A stretch of 64,000 bases of DNA from Flagellimonas lutaonensis (GTDB lineage: Bacteria; Bacteroidota; Bacteroidia; Flavobacteriales; Flavobacteriaceae), in assembly GCF_000963865.1 (NCBI RefSeq), contig NZ_CP011071.1, positions 2,964,001-3,028,000 on the forward strand, in the 5' to 3' direction. A program made the translations under genes and the position numbers. Below are positions 43,095-52,329 of this stretch, piece after piece (within the stretch, counting starts at the first letter, position 1; each line of letters starts with the position of its first letter). The notes under the pieces are model-generated. The model worked only from the letters and a program-made list of their open reading frames with translations. It did not search any database and was not told the origin of the DNA.

Positions 43095-44078
43095 ATGTTG
43101 ATAGACAACCACAATAGAACCATCAATTACCTACGGTTGGCCGTGACCGATCGCTGCAACCTGCGCTGTAACTACTGCATGCCCTCCGAGGGGATCAACT
43201 TTGCCAAACGCGATTCGGTGTTTACCATTGACGAGCTGTGTCTGGTGGCCGAAATATTGGTCGGGCAAGGCATCGAAAAAATCCGTATTACGGGCGGTGA
43301 GCCCTTTGTGCGAAAAGATTTGATGGTTTTGCTGAGGCATCTGACCACGCTCAAGGGGTTGAACGATATATCGGTCACCACCAATGCCACGTTGATCGGT
43401 CCGCATATCGATGAACTTAAGCAGTTGGGCATCAACAATATCAATGTCAGCCTCGATGCCATAAACCGCGGGACCTTTGAAAAGATTACCCGACGCAACC
43501 AGTACGACACGGTACACAACAATTTGATCCGATTGATTTCGGAGGGATTCAATGTACGCATCAACTTCATCGTATTGGAAGGACAGAACGAGCAGGATAT
43601 TTTGCCCATATTACGACTGATGAAGCACTATCCGGTCTCCGTACGGTTTTTGGAGGAAATGCCCTTTAATGGGGGGAGCAAGACCTTCCAAAAAATCAAA
43701 TGGGACTACAAGGCCATTCTTGCGCATATAACGGAAGCCTTTCCCAACTACCGAAAATTGGAATCACCGGCAACATCCACCTCCATCAACTACCAGATTG
43801 AAGGGCACAAGAGTACTTTTGGGCTTATTCCCTCATTCAGCCGTACCTTTTGCGGAAGTTGCAATCGACTCCGCATCACGGCCACAGGAGATGTGATCAC
43901 CTGCCTATACGGAAAGCCCAAGGCCAATCTGCGTGAAATGGTCAGGGGCGGAAACCCTCGTGAAAAAGTGGCGCAGACCATATTGGCAACCCTCGGCAGT
44001 AGGGCCAAGACCGGTTTTGAGGCACAAAACGAACACGAAAAGGTATTTGATAAGTCAATGACTTCCATTGGAGGGTGA
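43095..44078 (+). CDS. moaA: GTP 3',8-cyclase
   Basis: A radical-SAM enzyme for the first step of molybdenum-cofactor synthesis, making 3',8-cyclo-7,8-dihydro-GTP. The N-terminal cluster motif is DRCNLRCNYCMP (CxxxCxxC). The C-terminal second cluster is FCGSCNRLRITATGDVITCL. ITGGEPFVRKD is the SAM-binding GGE motif. At 327 residues it is full length. The usual C-terminal Gly-Gly tail is present as SIGG. Its stop overlaps the upstream extension of the next frame, but that gene's true start is about 70 bases later. Confidence 0.95.
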   Translation: MLIDNHNRTINYLRLAVTDRCNLRCNYCMPSEGINFAKRDSVFTIDELCLVAEILVGQGIEKIRITGGEPFVRKDLMVLLRHLTTLKGLNDISVTTNATLIGPHIDELKQLGINNINVSLDAINRGTFEKITRRNQYDTVHNNLIRLISEGFNVRINFIVLEGQNEQDILPILRLMKHYPVSVRFLEEMPFNGGSKTFQKIKWDYKAILAHITEAFPNYRKLESPATSTSINYQIEGHKSTFGLIPSFSRTFCGSCNRLRITATGDVITCLYGKPKANLREMVRGGNPREKVAQTILATLGSRAKTGFEAQNEHEKVFDKSMTSIGG

Positions 44079-44149
44079 ACGATGTTATGAAGTATGAAAA
44101 TGAACACGAAGTATCGGACATTCCACAGTGTAAATGGCAATTTCTTGGT

Positions 44150-45793
44150 ATGAAAAAAACACTCATTTTACTGGCTTTATTTGCATTTTGCCATGTTTCC
44201 GCCCAAAAAGGTATTTCAAGTGCAGATTGGCAGGCAGACCTTCGTTATCTCCAGAAAACGGTTCATGATGACTACCCCTTTCTTTTTAAAAAGACCACTC
44301 CAGAGGTTTTCGATACCGCTATTGAAGAACTTTATGGCAAAATACCCAAACTTCAAGACCATGAAGTGCTGGTCGGCCTCGCCAAGATAGTCTCCCTGTT
44401 CAAATACGGCCACACTGGCGTAGGTTTTAGGGATAATCCGATACCTTATCACAAACTGCCCATGGTTATCTACCAATTCGCAGATGGGGTTTACATAACC
44501 GGGGCACATAAAAAATATGGAGAAATAGTGGGGGCCAAGATCCTCAAGGTTGAAGACCGGCCGATAGATGAAGTGCTAAAGGCCATTTACCCAGTAGTGC
44601 CAGCTGAAAACGACCAATATTTCAAAGCATATGGCATCAGTTATCTGACCATTCCCGAAGTGCTACATGCCCAGGGCATCACCAAGACGTTGCAAGAAAA
44701 TATCACCATGCAGCTCGAGAAAGATGGAAAGATCTTTATGTCCATCGTCAAGGCCACCGATGAACTAGACTTTCCGTTGCAATATGGGGAAGTGAAACCG
44801 GCATCTGATTGGGTGAGTGCCAGAGACCTATCCAATCCGCCACATTATCTCAAAGACCTTGATCAGATATATTATTATGAGTACCTGCCAGAAGAGAAGG
44901 CATTGTACGTAAGACACAGCCAAATTCAAGATGACCCTTCTGAGGACATTCCTTCTTTTTTCGGTCGTGTCTTCAGTTTTATCGAAAACAACGATGTTGA
45001 GAAATTGGTGTTGGACGTGCGCCTGAACGGGGGCGGCAACAATTATAAGAACAAGCCCGTGGTCACGGGAATCATCGAAACCAAAAAAATCAATAAAACG
45101 GGCAAATTGTATGTCATTATCGGAAGACGCACTTTTTCAGCTTGCCAAAACCTGGTCAATGAACTGGACAATTACACCAATGTTATTTTCGTAGGGGAAC
45201 CGACCGCCGAGAACATCAATTTTTATGGTGACAACAAAAAAGTGGTGTTGCCGAACAGTGGAGTGCCTGTCTATTTGTCTTTTGCATGGTGGCAAGACAA
45301 GCCCCAATGGGAAAACGGGCCCTATACCGTACCTGATGTAAGCGTAGCACCTAGCTTTGAAGACTATAGATTGAACAGGGACCCTGTACTTGAAAAAGCG
45401 CTGGGTTTTGATGGCCCCAACTTTATCAGTGACCCAATGGCATATCTCAGGGGTTTGTTCGAGGCGAACAAGATCGACTTGTTGAAAAAAGAGGCGGTAC
45501 GGCTGGTAAACGATCCTTTGTACGAAAACGTGGACTTTGAAAGTGAATTCACCAGGGCCGGTTATTCGCTGTTGGATGCGGATCGGCAGCAAGAGGCCAT
45601 TTTCGTATTCGAGCTTACCACGGCCTTATTTCCTGAATCGGACTATTGCTGGTATTCGTTGGCCGAGGCGTGTTTAAAGGCTGGCGATACCACCAAGGCC
45701 AAAGAATATTATAAAAAGGCAATAGCGCTGAACCCGAAAGGGTCCACGGCCAATTTTGCCAAGAGCAGATTGGAGAAGATTACAAGCGATTAG
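44150..45793 (+). CDS. Exported S41-like peptidase-family protein with C-terminal TPRs
   Basis: A 547-residue exported protein. ATG 44150 gives the signal MKKTLILLALFAFCHVSAQ. The N-terminal helical part (WQADLRYLQKTVHDDYPFLF) and the core (LVLDVRLNGGGNN, then GRRTFSACQNLVNEL with the expected nucleophile serine) match the S41/tail-specific protease fold. The last 70 residues contain a TPR (AGDTTKAKEYYKKAIALNP). Whether the catalytic Lys is present is unclear, so it may be inactive. It sits inside the molybdenum cluster, but nothing links it to cofactor synthesis. Confidence 0.8.
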   Translation: MKKTLILLALFAFCHVSAQKGISSADWQADLRYLQKTVHDDYPFLFKKTTPEVFDTAIEELYGKIPKLQDHEVLVGLAKIVSLFKYGHTGVGFRDNPIPYHKLPMVIYQFADGVYITGAHKKYGEIVGAKILKVEDRPIDEVLKAIYPVVPAENDQYFKAYGISYLTIPEVLHAQGITKTLQENITMQLEKDGKIFMSIVKATDELDFPLQYGEVKPASDWVSARDLSNPPHYLKDLDQIYYYEYLPEEKALYVRHSQIQDDPSEDIPSFFGRVFSFIENNDVEKLVLDVRLNGGGNNYKNKPVVTGIIETKKINKTGKLYVIIGRRTFSACQNLVNELDNYTNVIFVGEPTAENINFYGDNKKVVLPNSGVPVYLSFAWWQDKPQWENGPYTVPDVSVAPSFEDYRLNRDPVLEKALGFDGPNFISDPMAYLRGLFEANKIDLLKKEAVRLVNDPLYENVDFESEFTRAGYSLLDADRQQEAIFVFELTTALFPESDYCWYSLAEACLKAGDTTKAKEYYKKAIALNPKGSTANFAKSRLEKITSD

Positions 45794-45818
45794 TATCCGC
45801 TTGTACAACATATTTAGA

Positions 45819-46415
45819 ATGTTAGGTAGTAACGAAACAAAACTGTACGGCTTGATCCTTTCGGGTGGCAAGAGCACCCGAATGGGTACTGACAAGGGTT
45901 TGCTGAATTACCATGGTATTCCCCAACGTGAATACCTATACGGGCTGCTGGAAAATTTGGGGCTCGATTGTTTTTTGAGTATTCGAACCGAACAGCAGGG
46001 CACCGTGCCCGACAATTTTAACACCGTGGTCGACAACAATCGCCACCTCGGCCCTTTCAATGGTATATTGAGCGCACACGATGCCTATCCTGAGGCGGCT
46101 TGGCTGGTTTTGGCCTGCGATCTGCCGTTGCTTGACAAGGCCGCACTTAAGAGCTTGGTATTAAAGCGGAATCCCCGAAAACTGGCGACCGCCTACGCTA
46201 CACAAGCCAGTGGGTTGCCAGAACCATTGGTTGCCATCTGGGAGCCCAAGGGACTACAGCGAGCCAAAGAATACCTCAAGGTTGCGGAAAGCAGTTGTCC
46301 AAGAAAATTTTTGATCAATTCCGATATAGATTTGGTATATCCAGAGAAAGACGAAGTGCTTTATAATGCCAATTCATTCACAGAATTTGAATTTGCCAAG
46401 TCAAAACTGAGGTAA
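45819..46415 (+). CDS. mobA: Molybdenum cofactor guanylyltransferase-like protein
   Basis: A 198-residue nucleotidyltransferase that attaches GMP to the molybdenum cofactor. The signature is ILSGGKSTRMGTDKGLL (LxGGxSxRMGxDK). PFNGILSAHDAYPEAAWLVL and ACDLPLLD supply the Mg-binding Asp. ATG 45819 (MLGSNETKLYG) is chosen over upstream sequence that belongs to the preceding gene. Its stop overlaps the next start by one base. Coexistence with a MocA-like gene suggests that both guanine- and cytosine-dinucleotide cofactors are made. Confidence 0.88.
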   Translation: MLGSNETKLYGLILSGGKSTRMGTDKGLLNYHGIPQREYLYGLLENLGLDCFLSIRTEQQGTVPDNFNTVVDNNRHLGPFNGILSAHDAYPEAAWLVLACDLPLLDKAALKSLVLKRNPRKLATAYATQASGLPEPLVAIWEPKGLQRAKEYLKVAESSCPRKFLINSDIDLVYPEKDEVLYNANSFTEFEFAKSKLR

Positions 46416-47482
46416 TGGCACAACCACGCTTCATTCGACACCACCAATTGAAGGGTTTTGGCCCCGAAAGCCAGTCAAAGCTTGGGCAGGCCCGTGTATT
46501 GATTGTGGGTCTAGGGGGCCTTGGGCTGCCGGTGGCCCAATATTTGAACGCCATGGGTGTGGGTACACTGGGGTTGGTAGAACAAGATCTTATAGAGTAC
46601 CATAATTTACAGCGACAGCTTCTATATGATGAAAGAGATGTGGGCCGGCCCAAACTAGAAGTGGCCATCGAAAGGTTGGCGAACCAAAACAGGTGTACCA
46701 ACCTGATATCTTTCGATACCTTTCTCACAAAAACAAATGCCCTGCGGATTGTCGGGGACTTTGACCTGGTGGTCGATGCCACCGATAATTTTGCCACGCG
46801 TTACTTGATCAATGACGCCTGTGTTATTTTAAAAAAGCCATTTGTGTACGGTGCCCTGCATGGGTTTGAGGGCCATGTCAGTGTTTTCAACCATGATGGC
46901 GGCCCTACCTATCGCTGTTTATTCCCAGAGATGCCCAAGGCGGAAGAAGTGCCTGATTGCAACGAAAATGGGGTTTTAGGGGTGGTGCCCGGTATCATTG
47001 GGACATTACAGGCCTTGGAAGTGGTCAAAATAGTGGCGGGGATCGGCAATGTGTTATCGGGCAAATTATTGTTATACGATGGTCTGACCCAAACCACGCA
47101 ACAAATCGATATCCCCGTAAATCCCCAGAACAAAAAAATCAAAGAGCTGTTGGCATCGTATGGGGCTTCCGATTGTGAAACAGCGTTTTCCATGGAACCT
47201 GAAAAGTTTGCCGAGATGGTCAAAAGACAGAAAGTACAGCTGATCGATGTCCGCAATCCAAACGAATACCGTGAATTCCACTTACAGTTGGCCAAGAACA
47301 TTCCGCTTGCTGAGCTATCCTCAAGGCTTGATGAGATTGATTTCGACCGCCCTGTATATATCATCTGCCAATCAGGAACAAGAAGTGCAAAGGCACTCGC
47401 CCGATTAAGGCAAGAGCGCCCCAATGCAGCCATTTTGCATATCTTGGGCGGAATGGACAAAACTGTGCCTTTATGTCTTTAG
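46415..47482 (+). CDS. moeB: MoeB/ThiF-type adenylyltransferase fused to a rhodanese domain
   Basis: A 355-residue activating enzyme for MoaD (or ThiS). Residues 1-245 form the E1-like domain: VLIVGLGGLGLPVAQYL (nucleotide site), YHNLQRQLLY, DATDNFATRYLINDAC and CNENGVLGVVPG. Residues about 265-355 form a rhodanese domain with active-site cysteine in YIICQSGTRSAKAL, which can deliver persulfide sulfur. Such fusions couple adenylation and sulfur transfer in one protein. The CxxC zinc pairs of E. coli MoeB are not obvious. It overlaps the TauE-type gene by 10 bases. Confidence 0.9.
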   Translation: MAQPRFIRHHQLKGFGPESQSKLGQARVLIVGLGGLGLPVAQYLNAMGVGTLGLVEQDLIEYHNLQRQLLYDERDVGRPKLEVAIERLANQNRCTNLISFDTFLTKTNALRIVGDFDLVVDATDNFATRYLINDACVILKKPFVYGALHGFEGHVSVFNHDGGPTYRCLFPEMPKAEEVPDCNENGVLGVVPGIIGTLQALEVVKIVAGIGNVLSGKLLLYDGLTQTTQQIDIPVNPQNKKIKELLASYGASDCETAFSMEPEKFAEMVKRQKVQLIDVRNPNEYREFHLQLAKNIPLAELSSRLDEIDFDRPVYIICQSGTRSAKALARLRQERPNAAILHILGGMDKTVPLCL

Positions 47483-48255
47483 CCACTGGCGAATTTGTGG
47501 GCCTTATAGCCATTTTTTTTGCTGTGGCGTTGCTCTACTCCAGTGTAGGGTTTGGTGGTGGATCTAGTTATTTGGCCATTCTTGCGTTGGTCTTGAGCAG
47601 CTTTTTTGTCATTCGTAGCACGGCCCTGTTGTGTAATTTGGCGGTGGTTTTGGGCAGTAGTTACTGGTATTGGCGAGCGGGTCTCTTGCAATTGAAAAAG
47701 TTTCTGCCTTTTATTGCCACGAGCATCCCCATGGCTTTTTTAGGTGCGTCGTTTCGACTTGAAGAACGTATTTTTTTCATCATTTTGGGCATATCGCTTA
47801 TTGGTTCGGCCATTGCCCTTGCTGTTCAGACCATACAGTTAAAAACAAATTATGAACCTAAAAAATACCCATCGTATTTGTCTTACTGCCTAGGTGCCGC
47901 CATTGGCCTGCTCTCAGGTTTGGTAGGTATTGGTGGCGGTATTTTTTTGGCCCCGGTTCTGAACTATATGAGGTGGGACCGACCTTTGGTCATCGCGGCA
48001 TTGGCCAGTTTTTTCATCCTAGTCAATTCGGTTTCGGGCTTGACGGGCTTGGCCATCGCGGGCACTTTTGAATGGTTTTGGCCTGAAATTGCAATGTTGG
48101 TGGTTGCCGTGGTCGTGGGAGGGCAACTGGGCGTTCGATTGAGCCTAGGGCAGTTCTCCGCCAAGGCAATACGTTTGGTTACAGCCCTTTTGGTATTGAT
48201 AGTGGGGCTCAGGGTATTACTGGAAAATGGGTTGCATTTAAATTTATGGGGATGA
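47473..48255 (+). CDS. TauE/SafE family membrane permease
   Basis: A 260-residue protein with about seven or eight transmembrane helices. It has the paired glycine-rich family motifs GFGGGSSYLAIL near the N-terminus and LVGIGGGIFLAPVLNY in the middle, typical of TauE/SafE sulfite or sulfoacetate exporters. It overlaps moeB and moeA by 10 bases each, so it is embedded in the cofactor operon. It may export sulfite, or move another oxyanion linked to cofactor sulfur chemistry or molybdate. The sequence does not decide. Confidence 0.85.
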   Translation: MSLATGEFVGLIAIFFAVALLYSSVGFGGGSSYLAILALVLSSFFVIRSTALLCNLAVVLGSSYWYWRAGLLQLKKFLPFIATSIPMAFLGASFRLEERIFFIILGISLIGSAIALAVQTIQLKTNYEPKKYPSYLSYCLGAAIGLLSGLVGIGGGIFLAPVLNYMRWDRPLVIAALASFFILVNSVSGLTGLAIAGTFEWFWPEIAMLVVAVVVGGQLGVRLSLGQFSAKAIRLVTALLVLIVGLRVLLENGLHLNLWG

Positions 48256-49448
48256 TTTCATTTGAGGAAGCACAAGAGTTGGTATTGAAAACCGCCACTG
48301 AATTCAAAACCGAAAAAATCGGTTTAGACCATACCTATGGGCGTGTACTGGCCGAAGATATTCTGGCTGACCGTGATTTCCCGCCCTTTGACAGAGTGAC
48401 CAAAGACGGGATAGCCATCTCATTTGCCGCTTACGAAAAAGGCACACGCGCGTTTAAGATAGAGGGAATCGCCGCTGCCGGCAACCCGCGATTGGCCTTA
48501 CAAAACCCAGAAAACTGTTTGGAAGTGATGACGGGCGCCATGCTTCCCAAAGATACCGATACTGTGGTGATGTACGAACATCTTGAAATACATCAGGGGG
48601 TTGCTACCATCAAAAAAAGTGTGACCAAGGGGCAGAACATCCACAGAAAGGGCAGCGATGAGCCCATGGGTGCCGTATTGCTCAAAAAGGGCCATAAAAT
48701 TGAAGCCCCGGAAATAGGAGTGTTGGCCTCAGTTGGCAAATTTAGGGTGGAAGTAAAAAAGCTTCCTGCCATTACAGTAGTTTCAACCGGCAACGAATTG
48801 GTGAATGTTGATGAACAACCACTTCCTCACCAAATTAGAAAGTCCAACAGCTTCTCGTTAAAGGCTGCACTAAAGGTTGAAGGTTTAAACTGTAATCTTT
48901 TGCATATCAATGATAATGAGTCTGAAATACAGAAAGCCTTGGGTACGGCCTTGATAGAAAGCGATGTGTTGCTTTTGAGCGGGGGCGTCTCCAAAGGAAA
49001 ATATGACTACCTGCCCGCCATCTTGGAAAAGCTTGCGGTCAAAAACAGTTTTCATCGGGTGGCACAGCGTCCTGGCAAGCCTTTTTGGTTTGGCAAGAGT
49101 GCAACGACAAATACAACGGTTTTTGCCTTTCCGGGCAATCCGGCCTCAACATTTGCCAACTACCATGTATATTTTCTGCCATGGCTTCGAAAGTCGCTGG
49201 GCCTTTCTACTGCCGAAAAGTGGGTGGCGCTGGCCGAACCTTTTGAAAACAGTACAGATTTGACGCGCCTTATCCGCGCCAAATTGCATTTGAAAGATGG
49301 CCGATTAAAAGCTACCTTAGTCATGGGCAATGGATCTGGCGACTTGACCAGTCTTGCCCAATCGAATGCCTTTGTGCGGTTCAAGCCGAATTGCGCCTAT
49401 GCCGTTGGCGATTTGGTCCCTTTTTACCCCACAAGAAGAATGTTGTGA
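48246..49448 (+). CDS. moeA: Molybdopterin molybdenumtransferase
   Basis: A 400-residue enzyme that inserts molybdate into adenylylated molybdopterin. Segments are YGRVLAEDILADRDFPPFDR, VTKDGIAI (usually MDGYA), ITVVSTGNELVNV, LLLSGGVSKGKYDYLP and FAFPGNPASTF (domain III). Its start overlaps the permease gene by 10 bases and its stop shares one base with the next start. The altered MDG region is a mild divergence from enterobacterial MoeA; the other motifs are intact. Confidence 0.92.
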   Translation: MGMISFEEAQELVLKTATEFKTEKIGLDHTYGRVLAEDILADRDFPPFDRVTKDGIAISFAAYEKGTRAFKIEGIAAAGNPRLALQNPENCLEVMTGAMLPKDTDTVVMYEHLEIHQGVATIKKSVTKGQNIHRKGSDEPMGAVLLKKGHKIEAPEIGVLASVGKFRVEVKKLPAITVVSTGNELVNVDEQPLPHQIRKSNSFSLKAALKVEGLNCNLLHINDNESEIQKALGTALIESDVLLLSGGVSKGKYDYLPAILEKLAVKNSFHRVAQRPGKPFWFGKSATTNTTVFAFPGNPASTFANYHVYFLPWLRKSLGLSTAEKWVALAEPFENSTDLTRLIRAKLHLKDGRLKATLVMGNGSGDLTSLAQSNAFVRFKPNCAYAVGDLVPFYPTRRML

Positions 49449-50455
49449 TGACGCATGAGCTAAAAAAAATAATCGTTGCCTTTGAAGCTGCCCAAAAACA
49501 GGGATTGAGCGCAGTATTGGCCACTGTGGTCGCTCTGGAAGGTTCTTCGTACCGGCGTCCAGGGGTTCGAATGCTGTTGCTGTCAGATGGCGGTATGGTA
49601 GGGGCGGTAAGTGGTGGCTGCGTAGAAAAAGAAGTACTGCGACAGGCTGAAAGTGTTTTTTTGACAGGTGTGCCCAAAGTGATGACCTACGACGGGCGAT
49701 ATCGTTTGGGCTGTGAGGGCATACTCTACATCTTGTTGGAGCCCTTTGCTCCCTCAAAAGACTTTTTGAGCGCTTTCCGGACATATATTACCAAGCGAAA
49801 AACCTTTACCATAACCAGCACATTCGAAAAAAAGTATGGTGAAAACAAAGGTTTTGGCTCCTATTTCCATTTTGATGAAGGGATGGGAGTACGCAACGGC
49901 TATACGGAAGCATCGAACAGCTATGAGGTTTTTGAACAGACGATGCAACCCTGTTTTAAATTGGTCATTATCGGTGCAGAGCACGATGCCGTTCAATTAT
50001 GCTCTTATGCTGCGATGACCGGTTGGGAGGTGACCGTTGTGGCCCATCCGAAAGAAGAAAAGTCATTGGACGATTTTAAAGGGGCCGTTCAACTGTTGCA
50101 AGCCGTGGGCGATTCGTTGCAACTGGAAGTAGACAAGGAAACCGCCATCGTTTTGATGACGCATAGTTTTGTGAAAGACTTGGAGTACATGATTGCGTTG
50201 AAAGAGGCCAAACCTGCTTACTTCGGATTGCTGGGCCCCGCCAGAAGACGTGAAAAATTGTTTGATGAGCTGCTTGAGCGCCATCCCGATATGCCCGAGG
50301 CGTTTTTAGAGCAGGTCCATGGTCCGGCCGGATTGGATATTGGTGCTGAGACCCCCCAAGAAATAGCGGTTTCGGTATTGGCAGAAATACTGGCCGTGGT
50401 AAACCAAAAAGAACCGATTCTTTTGAAGGAAAAAGTGGGGAGAATCCATACCTGA
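49448..50455 (+). CDS. xdhC: XdhC/CoxI family cofactor-maturation protein
   Basis: A 335-residue chaperone that binds the molybdenum cofactor and assists its sulfuration and insertion into xanthine-oxidase-family enzymes. ATG 49448 overlaps the moeA stop. N-terminal motifs are VVALEGSSYRRPGVRML and GAVSGGCVEKEV. A C-terminal Rossmann domain has FKLVIIGAEHDAVQLCSYA, VLMTHSFVKDLEYM, then YFGLLGPARRREKLF. The target here is almost certainly the IorAB enzyme at the start of the locus. Confidence 0.9.
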   Translation: MTHELKKIIVAFEAAQKQGLSAVLATVVALEGSSYRRPGVRMLLLSDGGMVGAVSGGCVEKEVLRQAESVFLTGVPKVMTYDGRYRLGCEGILYILLEPFAPSKDFLSAFRTYITKRKTFTITSTFEKKYGENKGFGSYFHFDEGMGVRNGYTEASNSYEVFEQTMQPCFKLVIIGAEHDAVQLCSYAAMTGWEVTVVAHPKEEKSLDDFKGAVQLLQAVGDSLQLEVDKETAIVLMTHSFVKDLEYMIALKEAKPAYFGLLGPARRREKLFDELLERHPDMPEAFLEQVHGPAGLDIGAETPQEIAVSVLAEILAVVNQKEPILLKEKVGRIHT

Positions 50456-51054
50456 TGCAAGACACCCACCCCAACATCGTAGTATTGGTAATGGCGGCAG
50501 GTGGTGCTACCCGAATGGGCAAGATAAAACAACTGCTTCCCTGGAAAGACACCACTTTGTTGAACCACGCCATAGCGCAGGCAAAAGAGGTGTCAAAAGA
50601 AATCGTTGTGGTACTGGGTGCCCATTCCGAAGCGATAAAAAAGACCCTGCCCAATGGTGTTGCAGCCACTGTCAACCATCATTGGAAAAGGGGCTTGGGA
50701 AATTCAATTGCCCATGGTGTCGGGTTTGTTAGAGAACAATATCAGGCAGATGGTATTTTGGTCATGTTGGCCGACCAGCCTTTGCTCGATAGTACACATT
50801 TGAACAGACTGCTTGCCACTTTTCGAAGCGAAAACGTGACCGTGGCCACACAATACGAACATGGGTTTGGTGTACCAACGGTATTTCATCCCTCCATGCT
50901 AAACAGGCTACAGCAATTGGACGCTGATAAGGGAGCGGGCAAAATACTCAATGAAAAGACCACCAAACTGAAAAAAATAGCGGCCCCCACACAGACCATC
51001 GATATTGACACAGTTGAAGACTATCAAAGAATGCACCAACAATACGGAAAATAA
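50455..51054 (+). CDS. mocA: MocA-like molybdenum cofactor cytidylyltransferase
   Basis: A 199-residue NTP-transferase that should add CMP to the molybdenum cofactor. The signature MAAGGATRMGKIKQLLPW (A-A-G-x-x-x-R-M-G-x-x-K-x-L-L) and MLADQPLLDS fit MocA/NicA rather than MobA. Its ATG shares one base with the xdhC stop. It ends the operon-like run. The xdhC-mocA pair is the usual arrangement for cytosine-dinucleotide hydroxylases, which supports the IorAB assignment. Confidence 0.86.
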   Translation: MQDTHPNIVVLVMAAGGATRMGKIKQLLPWKDTTLLNHAIAQAKEVSKEIVVVLGAHSEAIKKTLPNGVAATVNHHWKRGLGNSIAHGVGFVREQYQADGILVMLADQPLLDSTHLNRLLATFRSENVTVATQYEHGFGVPTVFHPSMLNRLQQLDADKGAGKILNEKTTKLKKIAAPTQTIDIDTVEDYQRMHQQYGK

Positions 51055-51064
51055 TTCGCCAACT

Positions 51065-52150
51065 ATGATGAAATACAATGCGATATTTACAGTTACCTTT
51101 CTTTTTTTAAGCGTTTGTGTCGGGGCCCAAGAAATGGGATTCGAGGAGTACAATCCAAAATCCACCTTGGTGGTGCCCGAAAATCCTACCCCAAGGGCCA
51201 AATATACCTTTGTAGATGTCCATAGCCATCATTTTCGGATGGAGGAACAGGACCTTTCTGAACTGGTGGCCGACATGAATGCCATGAACATGGGTATCAT
51301 GGTCAATCTGAGTGGTGGGTCCGGAGAAAAGTTGCAGGCCAAGCTCAAAAATGTAAACGAGCATTACCCGAACCGCTTCGTCATATTTGCCAATGTCGAT
51401 TTCAAAGGAGTGGGCAGTGCCGATTGGGGAGAAAATGCTGCTGCCCAGCTCGAAGCCGATGTACGGGCCGGGGCCAGGGGCCTAAAGATCTATAAAAGCC
51501 TCGGACTTCGCAATAAGGACATCAATGGCAACCGCATTGCCATTGACGACCCCAGACTAGACCCTATTTGGAAGAAATGCGGCGAATTGGGCATACCCGT
51601 TCTGATACATTCAGCCGACCCAAAATCGTTTTGAGAGCCGATGGACAGTAACAACGAGCGGTGGCTCGAGCTGAAGACGCGACCAAGAAGAAAACGCTCA
51701 GATAGAGATCCCGCTCCCTGGCAGCAGATCATCGATGAGCAGCACAGAATGTTCAAAAAACACCCCAATACCAAATTCATCAATGCGCACATGGGGTGGT
51801 ATGCCAACAACTTGAAAAAGTTAGGGGAACTGCTTGACGAAATGCCCAACATGTATGTGGGCATTGGGGCCATAATTGCCGAACTGGGCAGGCAACCCAG
51901 GTACGCCAAGGCATTTTTTGAAAAATACCAAGATCGTATCCTTTTTGGCAAAGACGCCTGGAACCCCAGTGAGTTTCCAACCTACTTCCGGGTTTTGGAG
52001 ACCGCTGACGAATACTTTCCCTATTACAAAAAGTATCATGCTTTCTGGAGGATGTACGGTCTTGACCTATCTGACGAGGTGTTGAAAAAGGTGTATTACC
52101 AGAATGCACTGAAACTGATTCCTGGGCTTGATTCCACACTGTTTGAGTGA
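51065..52150 (+). pseudogene. Exported amidohydrolase interrupted by an in-frame TGA
   Basis: The frame begins MMKYNAIFTVTFLFLSVCVG (signal peptide) and carries amidohydrolase_2 features: FVDVHSHHF (metal HxH), RAGARGLKIYKSLGLR and PVLIHSADPKSF. A TGA at 51632-51634 then stops it. The same frame continues without interruption to 52150 with EPMDSNNERWLELKTRP, KFINAHMGWYANNL, MYVGIGAIIAELGRQPR and LFGKDAWNPSEF. The residue expected at the stop is Trp (SFWEPMD), so a TGG-to-TGA change is the simplest explanation. Restored length is about 361 residues. Either a genuine nonsense mutation or a base-call error. Confidence 0.82.
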
Positions 52151-52329
52151 GTTACTGGCAAACGCTTCTGTTTTGGCACATACTTTTGGCAACGATTTGG
52201 GCGTTTTATTAGGGATGTGGCCACCCAACCTGACCGTTCATCGAAAAAATGCTCCTTTTTGAACGAATACCATTGGGGAAATTAAACCCTCGGTTGTTTT
52301 AAGGGTCAAAAGAGCAAAAAACAAATCCC

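Noticed and set aside
51632-51634. Selenocysteine TGA in the amidohydrolase
   Set aside because: Relatives as I remember them have Trp, not Cys or Sec, at this position, and no SECIS-like hairpin was seen just downstream.
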